Below are positions 54,624 to 64,000 of a stretch of DNA of 64,000 nt, piece by piece. A program made the translations under genes and the position numbers. The notes under the pieces were generated by a model, which did not search any database, had not been told where the DNA came from, and worked only from the letters and a program-made list of their open reading frames with translations. Within the stretch, counting starts at the first letter, position 1. Each line of letters opens with the position of its first letter. This stretch comes from Paenibacillus yonginensis. Its GTDB lineage: Bacteria > Bacillota > Bacilli > Paenibacillales > Paenibacillaceae. Location of the stretch: contig NZ_CP014167.1 in the NCBI RefSeq assembly GCF_001685395.1, forward strand, positions 248,001-312,000, written 5' to 3'.

Positions 54624-56816
54624 ATGAAGGCGTTATCTGTCTTTCTGAAAGACTTGAAATTCGGCGCGAAGAAGCCGCTGAATATCATTTCGTTTATTGC
54701 CGTGATTTTTGTGCCTATTCTGTACAGCGGCATGTTGATTGCAGCCTTCTGGGATCCCTACGGCCATCTTGATAAACTGCCTGTAGCAGTAGTCAATATG
54801 GACAAAGGGGCCGAATATGAAGGCAACTCCTTGCATATCGGTTCCGACCTGGTCGATGAACTGAAGAAGAACAAGGAATTTGACTGGAAGTTTGTCAACG
54901 AGCAGGAAGCCGAACAAGGGATTGCCGACAACAAATATTATATGAAGATTACCATTCCGGAGAATTTCTCTTCCCAGGCGACAACCTTAATGGACGATAA
55001 TCCTCAGCCGGCCGAGCTGATCTACGAGCCGAACGGGGATTACAACTTCATTGCCGGCCAGATCGGCAACAGTGCTGTTAAGGACATCAAATCCCAGGTC
55101 TCCGCGAAAGTGACGGAAGCCTACACGGAAAGCCTGCTGGGTAAAGTGACCGATCTTTCCAGCGGCCTGGCCGATGCCGGCAGCGGAGCAGGCGATATCC
55201 ATGATGGAGCCAGCAAGCTGGAGGACGGTACAGCCAAGCTGAAAGAGAATTTAAATAAACTGGTGCAAGGAACAAACGAGCTCAGCAGCGGTTTAAGTCC
55301 GCTGGCGAAGGGCGTCAGCAAGCTTAACAGCGGAGCCAAAGACCTGGCCAGCGGCACTTCAACTTTGGCAGGCGGTCTGGATCAGCTGAGCGCAGCGCAT
55401 AAGCAGCTTGAAAGCGGAACAGCCCAAGCGGTTGACGGTGTAAATCAGCTTTCAGACGGGCTGAAGCAAACCCAGGCCGCGGATGGTCAAATTAATCAGG
55501 GCATCCATTCTGCGCTGGAAGGCAGCCAGAAGCTGCAGCAGGGTCTGCAGAGCTCGGTAGACAGCACCGGTCAGCTGGTGCAGGGGGCTAGCGGTGTGGC
55601 AGCGGGGCTGGAGCAGCTGCTTAAAGCAAACCCTGAGCTGGCTCAGAATGCCGATGTGCAGAAGCTGCTGGCAACCAGCCAGGCTGTTGCCCAGGGGACT
55701 CAGAAGCTGCAGGAAGGGCAGAAGCAGCTGCTTGAAGGCAGCAACCAGCTGGTGTCCGGCAATCAGCAGCTTGCGACTGGCAGCGATCAGGTTGTAAGCG
55801 GACAGGAGCGGCTGGTGCAAGGCGCGGCTAAGCTGCAGGCCGCAGGTCCGCAGCTGGCGCAGGGCATGAGCGAGTTCGGCAAGAAGCTTGCCGAAGCAGC
55901 TTCCGGCGGCCATCAGGTGGCAGCCGGGGCCGGGCAGCTGGCAGCGGGGACAAATACGCTGCAGCAAGGCGTAGCGAAGCTCGGCGGCGGCGTCAATCAG
56001 CTCGCCAGCGGCTCCAAGCAGCTGGATGAAGGCGCCGGCACCTTGAAGAGCGGCATGGAGGATCTGGTCAGCGGCTCAGGCGAATTGGCCAGCAAGCTGA
56101 ACGATGCCGCAGATCAGACCGCTCAAGTGAAAAGCGGCGATGATGTGGTCTCGATGTATGCCAAGCCTGTAGACGTGAACGAGAACGACAGCCGGAAGAT
56201 CAGTAAATACGGTACCGGCATCGCGCCCTACTTCCTGTCTCTTGGTTTGTTCGTAGGGGCGCTGCTTTCTACAATTATCTTGTCGCTGAGAGGGACCTCT
56301 GTGGAGGGAGCCACGGCTTGGCAGCGTTTCGTCAGCCGGTTCCTGACCTTTGGAGCGATGAGCCTGTTCCAGTCGCTGGTTGCGGCGTTTATCGTACACA
56401 GCATTGTGGGACTCGAGGTAGCCAGCGTACCGCGCTTTTACCTGTTTACCTTCATCAGCAGCTTCACATTTATGATGATCATTCAAGCTATTGTGACATG
56501 GCTGGATCAGCCAGGACGGTTTGTAGCCATTCTGCTTCTGATCTTCCAATTGACTACAAGCGGCGGCACCTTCCCGGTAGAGCTGCTTCCGGACTGGATG
56601 CAGCCGATTCATCCATGGCTGCCCATGAGCCATTCGGTAGCAGGCTTCAAAGGGGTTATTGCCAGCGGCGATTTCAGCCTGATGTGGAGCCAGCTAGATC
56701 TGCTTCTGATCTATGCGGTTATTTTCGTAGCTCTGACTTTGCTTTATTTCGTTACACATACGCCTCGTGAGACGTCTGTATCGACCCAGAAAGAGCAGAC
56801 CGCGGCGTCCGTTTAA
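54624..56816 (+). CDS. yhgE: YhgE/Pip-family ABC-2-like membrane protein
   Basis: A 730-residue membrane protein: one N-terminal helix (about 20-43), a large extracellular region and about five C-terminal helices of the ABC-2 permease type (about 535-715). The extracellular part contains dozens of short repeats of the form LxxGxxxLxxG (residues about 185-500), which should make a long helical stalk. Relatives include Pip, the lactococcal phage infection protein, and EsaA of type VII secretion. Substrate unknown. It probably shares an operon with the TetR gene; GGAGAGGAG precedes the ATG. Confidence 0.92.
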   Translation: MKALSVFLKDLKFGAKKPLNIISFIAVIFVPILYSGMLIAAFWDPYGHLDKLPVAVVNMDKGAEYEGNSLHIGSDLVDELKKNKEFDWKFVNEQEAEQGIADNKYYMKITIPENFSSQATTLMDDNPQPAELIYEPNGDYNFIAGQIGNSAVKDIKSQVSAKVTEAYTESLLGKVTDLSSGLADAGSGAGDIHDGASKLEDGTAKLKENLNKLVQGTNELSSGLSPLAKGVSKLNSGAKDLASGTSTLAGGLDQLSAAHKQLESGTAQAVDGVNQLSDGLKQTQAADGQINQGIHSALEGSQKLQQGLQSSVDSTGQLVQGASGVAAGLEQLLKANPELAQNADVQKLLATSQAVAQGTQKLQEGQKQLLEGSNQLVSGNQQLATGSDQVVSGQERLVQGAAKLQAAGPQLAQGMSEFGKKLAEAASGGHQVAAGAGQLAAGTNTLQQGVAKLGGGVNQLASGSKQLDEGAGTLKSGMEDLVSGSGELASKLNDAADQTAQVKSGDDVVSMYAKPVDVNENDSRKISKYGTGIAPYFLSLGLFVGALLSTIILSLRGTSVEGATAWQRFVSRFLTFGAMSLFQSLVAAFIVHSIVGLEVASVPRFYLFTFISSFTFMMIIQAIVTWLDQPGRFVAILLLIFQLTTSGGTFPVELLPDWMQPIHPWLPMSHSVAGFKGVIASGDFSLMWSQLDLLLIYAVIFVALTLLYFVTHTPRETSVSTQKEQTAASV

Positions 56817-56840
56817 CCCAGCTGAAAAGCTGAGGCAACC

Positions 56841-56890
56841 ACAAGCTGTTTCAAGTCCGATTCCGGATTTGGAGCAGCTTGTTTGCGTTT
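56841..56890 (+). terminator. Probable terminator after yhgE
   Basis: ACAAGCTG / CAGCTTGT outer pairs with AAGTCCG / CGGATTT inside, then TTGCGTTT. Confidence 0.6.
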
Positions 56891-57441
56891 AGGAAGTTCT
56901 TCGGAAGGGCTGATAGCGCCTATTTTAGGAAGCGGAGCGAATTGTACATTGGCTGAATATATATAAAAAATACTTTTATATAGGCACTTCCCCACAAATA
57001 AAGCGCTGTCAATTTGTTAGGTTTGAGTCATGTAATATAACATAAACTTGTCTTTGATGGCTGGTCAATTGGATCTAAGAGCTATTTTACGTTAAATAAA
57101 TGTTAGGTATTAAAGGTTTGAATGAATAAACGGTTGAAATAGCATAAATATACAGAAAAATTGTATAAATTATTCATTCAAAAATAAAATCACGTTATTA
57201 TATATGACGTGGATGATGACCGGAAGAAATAACTTCCATCGCCGGTCATAAAAAAACTTTTTTAGATCATAAAAAGTTTGTATTATCCTCTTAAGCTTTG
57301 CAGTGCTAAAATATTAAAACTAATAGGATTCCACGCTGAATATTTATGCATGAACGTTTGGTTCCTGAATATCGTTAACCCTCTTTGATTCTAATAGATT
57401 TTGTCTCCTGATTTGGAAGAAATAACGTACAGAAAGGTTGC
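56891..57441 (+). promoter_or_regulatory. Long AT-rich region upstream of glutamate synthase
   Basis: No gene is visible in about 550 bp. It contains several inverted repeats: CACGT / ACGTG (57191-57211), ATGACCGG / CCGGTCAT (57216-57249) with a nested GGAAG / CTTCC, and AAACTTTTT / AAAAAGTTT (57254-57279). They could be operator sites, an attenuator or a small RNA. I see no T-box or known riboswitch core. Confidence 0.4.
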
Positions 57442-60400
57442 ATGAGTATGAAACATACTGACATTCCCGCTAGACAGGGTCTGTACGATCCGACGTTTGA
57501 AAAAGACGCCTGCGGCATGGGTTTTGTGGCCCATATTAAAGGCCGCGCTTCCCATGACATTGTTACCCAGGCTTTAACGATGCTGGTCGCCATGGAGCAC
57601 CGCGGCGGACAGGGCAGCGAACCAAACTCCGGAGACGGAGCGGGGGTTCTTCTGCAGATTCCGCATCGTTTTTTTTGCCGAAGAATGCGAAGCGCTGGGC
57701 TTCCATCTTCCTGAGCCGGGCCAATACGGTGTCGGCATGATTTTTCTGCCGCATGATGAGGAAGTCCGCGCGAGACAGGAAAATCGCCTTGCCGAAATTG
57801 CCCGGGAAGAAGGGCAGGAGGTGCTTGGCTTCCGTACGGTGCCGACTTACGATGAAATGCTCGGCCAAACCGCGAAGGCGGCCAAACCTTACGTCCGGCA
57901 AATTTTTATCAAACGCAGCAAAGGGCTCAAGGCGGATATCGACTTTGAACGCAAGCTGTATGTAATCCGGCGCAGAGCCGAGCTGGACATTCGTTATGGA
58001 GGAGCAGAACTCGGCGATCAGTTCTACATGCCAAGTTTGTCCTGCCGCAAGATCGTTTATAAAGGCATGCTGACAACGGAGCAGGTTGGCCAGTTCTATC
58101 TGGACCTGCAGGATTCCAGGCTGGAATCGGCGATTGCGCTTATTCACTCCCGCTTCAGCACGAACACCTTCCCAAGCTGGGAAAGAGCGCATCCGTACCG
58201 CTTCATGATCCACAACGGCGAAATCAATACACTGCGCGGAAACGTAAACTGGATGCGTGCCCGCCAATCCCTGTTCGAAAGCGACGTGTTCGGGGATGAT
58301 CTGGAGAAGGTCAAACCGGTCATCAATCCGGATGGTTCGGATACGGGCATGTTTGACAATACGTTTGAATTTTTGTACTTGGCCGGGCGCTCTTTGCCGC
58401 ATGTCGCGATGATGATGGTGCCGGAGCCATGGAACAACCACAGCAGTATGCCTGAAGAGAGAAAAGCTTTCTACGAATACCACAGCACCCTGATGGAGCC
58501 ATGGGACGGCCCTGCGGCAATGGGCTTCACCGACGGCATTCAGATCGGCGCGATTCTGGACCGGAACGGTCTGCGTCCATCCCGTTATTACGTAACGAAA
58601 GATGATCTGATCGTGTTGTCCTCGGAAGCAGGAGTGCTTGACATTCCGCCGGAAAATATCCGCCTGAAGGACCGCCTGCGTCCCGGCCGGATGCTGCTGG
58701 TGGATACCAAAGAAGGCCGGATCATCTCCGACGAGGAAGTGAAGCAGCAAATTGCCGCGGAGCATCCGTACCGCGACTGGCTGGATGAGCACCTCATTAC
58801 GCTGGAAGAGCTGCCTGAAGCGCCTGCAATGCCGGAGCCGGATCATCATAACGTGACCCAGCAGCAGCTTGCTTTCGGCTACACGTTCGAAGAGCTGCGC
58901 AAGGTGCTTGAACCGATGGCCCTTACAGGCCAGGAGGCTATTGCCTCCATGGGCTATGACGCTCCAATCGCGGTATTATCCGACCGCCCGCAGCGGTTGT
59001 TCAATTATTTTAAACAAATGTTTGCCCAGGTTACCAACCCGCCGATTGATGCCATACGCGAGGAGCTGGTGACCTCGACCTGGACGACGGTAGGTCCGGA
59101 ACGCAACCTGCTGAATCCGGAGCCGGAAAGCTGCAGACAGATCCGGCTGGAGACGCCGATTCTTTCCAACGAGGAATTCGCGAAGCTGCGCCACGTGCAT
59201 CGTCCGGGCTTCCGTTCGATGACGATCCCGATCCTGTTCCCGGCGTCCGAAGGCGCGGAAGGTCTTCGTCAAGCGGTTGCTACGCTGTGCGAAGCGGCTG
59301 ACCGGGTCATCGACAAAGGTCATAATGTGCTGATTCTGTCCGACCGCGGCGTGGATGGGGAGAACGCGGCTATTCCTTCGCTGCTGGCTGTGTCCAGCCT
59401 GCACCATCACCTGATCAAACGGGAGACCCGCACGAAGGTTACGATTCTGCTGGAGTCCGGCGAACCGCGCGAAGTGCACCATTTTGCGCTGCTGCTCGGC
59501 TACGGCGTCAGTGCGGTCAATCCGTATCTGGCGTTTGAGACGATCCGCGATATGATCGCGCAGGGAATGATCACCGGGCTTTCGGTGGAGAAAGCGATTC
59601 GGAACTACATTAAGGCGGCGACCAAAGGGGTCGTCAAGACGCTTTCCAAAATGGGGATTTCGACCATTCAATCCTACCGCGGCGCGCAGATTTTTGAAGC
59701 TGTCGGCCTGAAAGAGGAATTTGTGGACAGCTACTTCACCTGGACGCCGTCACGGATCGGCGGCATCGGCATCGAAGAGGTGGCGATGGAGAATCTGGCC
59801 ATGCACTACCGGGCTTTTACCGACCAAAGCGGACGCGACGATGTGCTGGATACCGGAGGCGAATACCAGTGGAGAGCGGATGGCGAAGAACACCTGTTCA
59901 ACCCGCAGACCGTTCATTTGCTGCAGCAGGCCGTGCGGACCGGAGATTATAACCTGTACAAGAGATTCGCGAAGCTGGTGGAAGGGGAGAACGAACGTCA
60001 TTTGACGCTGCGTTCCCTGCTCAAGCTGAAGCCGGTCGGACCTAAGGTGCCGATCGAAGAAGTGGAGTCCGCCGCTTCCATTATGAAACGCTTCAAGACA
60101 GGGGCAATGTCCTTCGGCTCGATCAGCAAGGAAGCGCACGAAACCATTGCCATCGGCATGAACCGGATCGGCGGCAAGAGCAACACCGGCGAAGGCGGCG
60201 AGGACCCTGCCCGCTATATTCCGGATGCGAACGGCGATTCCCGGCGCAGCGCAATCAAACAGATTGCATCCGGCCGTTTCGGTGTAACGTCGCATTATCT
60301 GGTCAATGCGGATGAAATTCAGATTAAGATGGCTCAGGGCGCTAAACCGGGCGAAGGCGGTCAGCTGCCTGGACGCAAGGTTTACCCTTGGGTAGCCGAG

Positions 60401-62044
60401 GTACGCGGCTCTACGCCGGGCGTAGGCCTCATCTCTCCGCCGCCTCACCACGATATTTATTCGATTGAGGATTTGGCGCAGCTCATTTACGATATGAAAA
60501 ATGCCAACCCGCGAGCACGCATCAACGTGAAACTAGTATCCGAAGCGGGTGTAGGCACGATTGCGGCCGGCGTGGCCAAAGGCCGTGCGGACGTGATCCT
60601 GGTCAGCGGTTATGACGGCGGCACAGGCGCTTCCCCGCAAAGCTCGATCCGCCATGCGGGTCTGCCTTGGGAGCTGGGCCTTGCTGAAACGCATCAGACA
60701 CTGATGCTCAATAAGCTCCGCGACCGCGTCGTACTGGAGACGGACGGCAAAATGCTGAACGGACGCGATTTGGCGGTTGCTGCGCTGCTCGGCGCCGAAG
60801 AATACGGCTTCTCCACAGCGCCGCTGGTTGCGGTTGGCTGTATTATGATGCGGGTGTGCCAGCTGGATACCTGTCCGGTCGGCGTAGCCACCCAAAATCC
60901 GGAGCTGCGCAAGAACTTTACGGGCGATCCGCAGCACATTGTGAACTTTATGACCTTCGTTGCCGAAGATCTTCGTGAATGGATGGCGGAGCTTGGCTTC
61001 CGCAGCCTGAATGAAATGATCGGACGCACCGACTGCCTGGATACCAATGAAGCGATTGATCATTGGAAGAAAAAAGGCGTCGACCTGTCCGGCTTGCTGC
61101 ATATGCCGGAGGTTCCGGAAGGCTCCGCGCGCTACTGCACGCGCCAGCAGAATCATGGCATCGAAGAGACGCTGGATTACAAGCAGCTGATTAAAGCTGC
61201 TGCGCCTGCCCTGGAGCGGGGCGAAGCGGTAAGCGCCAGCTTCCCGATTACCAACGTTGACCGGGCAACCGGCACGCTGCTCGGCAGTGAAGTGACGCGC
61301 AGATACGGCGCCAAAGGGCTGCCTGAGGATACGATCAGCTTCCACTTTGAAGGTTCGGCAGGACAGAGCTTCGGAGCGTTTGTGCCCCGCGGTATGACGT
61401 TGTCCGTTGAAGGCGATGCGAATGACTATACCGGTAAAGGATTGTCCGGCGGCAAGCTGATCGTGAAGCCGTCGCCGAAAGCAACCTTTGCTCCGGAAGA
61501 GAACATCATCGCCGGCAACACCTCTTTCTACGGGGCAACTGGCGGCGAAGGCTATATCAACGGCATCGCCGGAGAACGGTTTGCGGTCCGCAATTCCGGA
61601 GCCAACATCGTAGTAGAAGGTGTGGGCGACCACGGCTGCGAATATATGACAGGAGGCCGTGTAGTCGTGCTGGGCGGCACCGGCCGCAACTTCGCGGCGG
61701 GCATGTCTGGCGGCATCGCTTATGTATACGATCCGGAAGGAACGTTCCTTGACCGCTGCAACCTGGAAATGGTGCTGCTGGAGCGGGTAGAGGAAGCAGC
61801 GGAGCAGGAGGAGCTGCGCAAGCTGATCAGCCGTCACGTTCTGTATACGGACAGCAAGATCGGCCGCAAAGTGCTGGACAGCTGGTCCGAGTCGCTGCCG
61901 CAATTTGTACGTGTCATTCCGAAAGACTACAAACGGATGCTCGAGCAGATTCGCAAAGTCCATGACGACGGACTGCAGGGCGAAGAAGCGCTGCTGGCTG
62001 CCTTTGAAGCGAATATGCGCGAGATGGCCAGAGCGGGCAACTGA
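57442..62044 (+). CDS. gltB: Glutamate synthase large subunit, interrupted by a frameshift
   Basis: NADPH-type glutamate synthase alpha subunit (about 1,530 residues if restored). The 5' part encodes the propeptide and [16 protein letters not shown], with Cys24 as glutaminase nucleophile. At 57669-57676 a run of eight T shifts the frame; the first frame then stops at 57714. With seven T the reading would be [13 protein letters not shown], joining the frame that continues to 62044. The rest is intact: the FMN barrel with [13 protein letters not shown], the 3Fe-4S cluster motif [12 protein letters not shown], and the glycine-rich C-terminal domain. It is either a sequencing error, a mutation or slippage. 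The small subunit gltD does not follow. Confidence 0.88.
57669..57676 (+). other. T8 run causing the gltB frameshift
   Basis: Eight T residues where seven would keep the frame. The downstream frame is conserved protein from the first codon after the run, so the disruption is a single extra base. Confidence 0.85.
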
Positions 62045-62098
62045 TGATCTGATATTGAGCTGATGATCGCACTAACCGAATTGAATGGAGTACAGATG

Positions 62099-62146
62099 AA
62101 AGGCCGGGCAAAAGGATGGTTTCCTTGAACCCGGCCTTTATTTTTT
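62099..62146 (+). terminator. Terminator of gltB
   Basis: Perfect 10-bp arms AAAGGCCGGG / CCCGGCCTTT with a 21-nt loop and six T residues. Confidence 0.9.
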
Positions 62147-62287
62147 ACAATTCCAGGGGAAGATTGGACAACGTTCGACTGTTCGGCAGCCAAATGGAAA
62201 GTGTAAATTTGCTGGATGTGATACAATTAAGGAAAATACTGCCTGAATGAGGGTTGTATAAGTAAAAGATGAGGAGTGAGCCCCACA

Positions 62288-63193
62288 ATGAGCCAACAAC
62301 CGGTAGTCCGGATTAAAGGCGTCAGCAAGAAGATTGGCAGCAAAACGCTGATCGACAATTTGAACCTGGAAATCCCCGCTGGTCAGGTTTATGGATTCCT
62401 GGGTCCAAACGGAGCCGGGAAAACGACAACCATCCGAATGATGGTCGGGCTGATGTCAATCAGCCAAGGCGATATCTATGTCGGAGATTCAAGTGTCAAA
62501 GAGGATTTTGAAGGAGCTATGAAACAAATCGGGGCTATTGTCGAGAACCCCGAGATGTACAAATTTCTGACCGGCTATCAGAATCTGCTGCATTATGCCC
62601 GCATGAGTCCCGGCGTGACCAAAGCCCGGATCGATGAAGCTGTTGCCCGCGTCGGATTAACCAATCGGATTCACGAGAAGGTCAAAACTTATTCCCTTGG
62701 CATGCGGCAGCGGCTTGGCGTGGCCCAAGCGATTCTGCACCGGCCCAAGCTGCTTGTGCTGGACGAGCCGACCAACGGCCTGGATCCCCAGGGCATTCGG
62801 GAGCTGCGCGACTATCTGCGCGAGCTGGCTCACCAAGAGGGAACAACAGTGTTTGTCTCCAGCCATTTGCTTGCTGAAATGGAATTGATGTGTGATACGG
62901 TTGCCGTTATTAAGCAGGGCAAGCTGGTGGATGTGAAATCGCTGAGGGAAAATGCCGAAACCAGCAAACAGGAAACCGCGTTTGAAGTGGACAAGCCGGA
63001 GGCAGCAGCGGCTATAGCCGGTGCGGGCCGCTTGGAAGGTTCGCTGCTGATCGTAACAGCGGACAAGGAAGAGGTAGCGGAGCTTAACGCCCGGCTGGCA
63101 ACCGCAGGCATCCGTATTTATGGCATTCGTACGCTGACTCGCTCGCTGGAGGATCAATTTTTGGAAATGACGGGAGGCGGTCAAATTGGGTAA
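62288..63193 (+). CDS. ABC transporter ATP-binding protein
   Basis: The ATPase of an ABC-2-type exporter, 301 residues. Walker A FLGPNGAGKTTTIRM, the Q-loop in the segment before ENPEMYKFLTGYQNL, the signature YSLGMRQRLGVA, Walker B LLVLDEPTNGLDP and the switch His in VSSHLLAEM are all intact. The C-terminal 80 residues form the extension seen in BcrA/bacitracin-type ATPases. GAGGAG stands 11 nt before the ATG at 62288; a GTG at 62276 is in frame but too close. Its end overlaps the permease gene by 8 nt. The substrate is unknown. Confidence 0.92.
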   Translation: MSQQPVVRIKGVSKKIGSKTLIDNLNLEIPAGQVYGFLGPNGAGKTTTIRMMVGLMSISQGDIYVGDSSVKEDFEGAMKQIGAIVENPEMYKFLTGYQNLLHYARMSPGVTKARIDEAVARVGLTNRIHEKVKTYSLGMRQRLGVAQAILHRPKLLVLDEPTNGLDPQGIRELRDYLRELAHQEGTTVFVSSHLLAEMELMCDTVAVIKQGKLVDVKSLRENAETSKQETAFEVDKPEAAAAIAGAGRLEGSLLIVTADKEEVAELNARLATAGIRIYGIRTLTRSLEDQFLEMTGGGQIG

Positions 63194-63956
63194 CTTTCTC
63201 CAATTGATAAACAACGAAAATATGAAGATTTACAGGCGCCTTCGGACCTGGGTGATGATGGGCCTGGTGATATTGATTCCGGCACTGATTGCCGTATTGA
63301 TGAAGGTCAGCATGAACAATGAACCGGGTCCTTGGGACATGTTCTCGGAGCTGACGGTTATGTACGTGCTGGTCTCCATTTTTTCAGCGGTTATCTTTGC
63401 AGACATTGTGGCTTCGGAATTTGGCTGGGGTACGATCAAACTGCTGCTGATCCGTCCATGGAAGCGGGGGAAAATCCTGCTGTCCAAGCTCCTTGCCGGC
63501 ATTTTATTTTCCCTGCTGCTGACGGTTCTGTTTATGGCGGTCGATTTTATTCTTTCCTTTGCGCTCTTTCACGGCACTTCAAGCAGCAGTTATCCTGGAG
63601 GGCATTCCGCGTTCTCTTACAGCATGGAGATGCTGCTGTACCGGTACGTCGATTTAATGGTGATCTGCATCTTTGCTTTTATGCTGTCAACCCTGTTTAG
63701 AAGCAGCGGGATTGCAATCGGTTTGGCGATGTTTATCTTGTTTGCCCGCAACATCTTTCAGCTGCTGCTGGACCCGGAACGTTACAGCTGGGCCAAATAT
63801 GTATTGTTCACCAATATGGATTTGAGCCGGTATATGCTTGGCAGCGGGACGGCCGGCATGACTTTGGGATTTTCGGCTGTGGTGCTGGCCGTTTATGTGA
63901 TTGTTTTTCTGGCCGTTTCCTGGATTGTATTCATCAAAAGAGATGTCGCGGCTTAA
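63186..63956 (+). CDS. ABC-2-type permease
   Basis: A 256-residue membrane protein with about six helices, including WVMMGLVILIPALIAVLMKV near the N-terminus and a C-terminal VVLAVYVIVFLAVSWIVF. ASEFGWGTIKLLLIRPWKRG between the helices is typical of BcrB/YxlG-like ABC-2 permeases. The start is TTG at 63186 within the ATPase gene, preceded by GGGAGGCGG. It forms an exporter with the preceding ATPase. Short repeats of GCTTAACGC follow the stop. Confidence 0.9.
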   Translation: MGNFLQLINNENMKIYRRLRTWVMMGLVILIPALIAVLMKVSMNNEPGPWDMFSELTVMYVLVSIFSAVIFADIVASEFGWGTIKLLLIRPWKRGKILLSKLLAGILFSLLLTVLFMAVDFILSFALFHGTSSSSYPGGHSAFSYSMEMLLYRYVDLMVICIFAFMLSTLFRSSGIAIGLAMFILFARNIFQLLLDPERYSWAKYVLFTNMDLSRYMLGSGTAGMTLGFSAVVLAVYVIVFLAVSWIVFIKRDVAA

Positions 63957-64000
63957 TGCGCTTAACGCGGCTTAACGCAGCTTAATTTGAAGCTAAAGCA

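Noticed and set aside
57254-57279. AAACTTTTT / AAAAAGTTT upstream of gltB considered as a terminator.
   Set aside because: The stem has almost no GC pairs and no T tract beyond the arm; more likely an operator or chance in AT-rich DNA.

Overview
The window reads as chromosomal DNA of a Gram-positive, spore-forming Firmicute of the Paenibacillus type. The signs are strong purine-rich ribosome binding sites, frequent GTG and TTG starts, rho-independent terminators, lipoprotein signals with a lipobox, S-layer homology domains, a SleB/CwlJ-type wall hydrolase and a YtaF-type sporulation protein. Nothing identifies the species. Gene content is mostly ordinary housekeeping and transport, with one insertion sequence and one small locus that looks new.

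1-9 kb: a GH36 alpha-galactosidase (its 3' end is cut by the window edge) with a divergent AraC regulator, a kanamycin-nucleotidyltransferase-like protein, futalosine-pathway menaquinone genes mqnB-mqnD, a polysaccharide deacetylase, an Lrp regulator and a mug-type DNA glycosylase. 9-13 kb: the class Ib ribonucleotide reductase operon nrdI-nrdE-nrdF behind a promoter with two NrdR-like boxes. 13-16 kb: an MFS exporter and a divergent ArsR regulator sharing a palindrome, then an aldo/keto reductase. 16-19 kb: a TPP riboswitch with terminator controlling thiM-thiD. 19-29 kb: a DEDDh exonuclease-BRCT protein, pirin, the manganese importer MntH, an SDR, a GH1 beta-glucosidase, a PatB-type C-S lyase and an SLH-GH18 surface protein.

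29-32 kb: molybdate uptake modA-modB without modC, divergent from an HTH regulator fused to a binding-protein domain. 33-34 kb: a split ThrE-type exporter. 34-38.5 kb: the quinol oxidase operon qoxABCD, which would oxidise the menaquinol that the mqn pathway helps make. 39-46 kb: an LRAT-like protein lacking both catalytic residues, a cyclophilin lipoprotein, a diguanylate cyclase followed by a chemoreceptor, and a sensor kinase.

46.6-47.9 kb is the most interesting locus. A class I isoprenoid-synthase-fold enzyme lies directly upstream of a RiPP precursor with a nitrile-hydratase-like (NHLP) leader. The short tail of the precursor ends with tryptophan third from the C-terminus, and a sensor kinase converges on the pair. 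The layout recalls ComQ-ComX, where a prenyltransferase modifies a tryptophan in a pheromone, but the leader belongs to another RiPP class.

48-57 kb: YtaF, TatA, a DivIVA/GpsB-like protein, a Dps protein behind two PerR-like boxes, a 1.3-kb insertion sequence next to a possible gene remnant, a GsiB-like repeat protein, a SleB-like hydrolase, and a TetR regulator with a 29-bp perfect palindrome ahead of a YhgE/Pip membrane protein. 57-64 kb: the glutamate synthase large subunit gene, broken by an extra T in a T8 run near its 5' end, then an ABC transporter pair. I found no rRNA, tRNA or CRISPR array.
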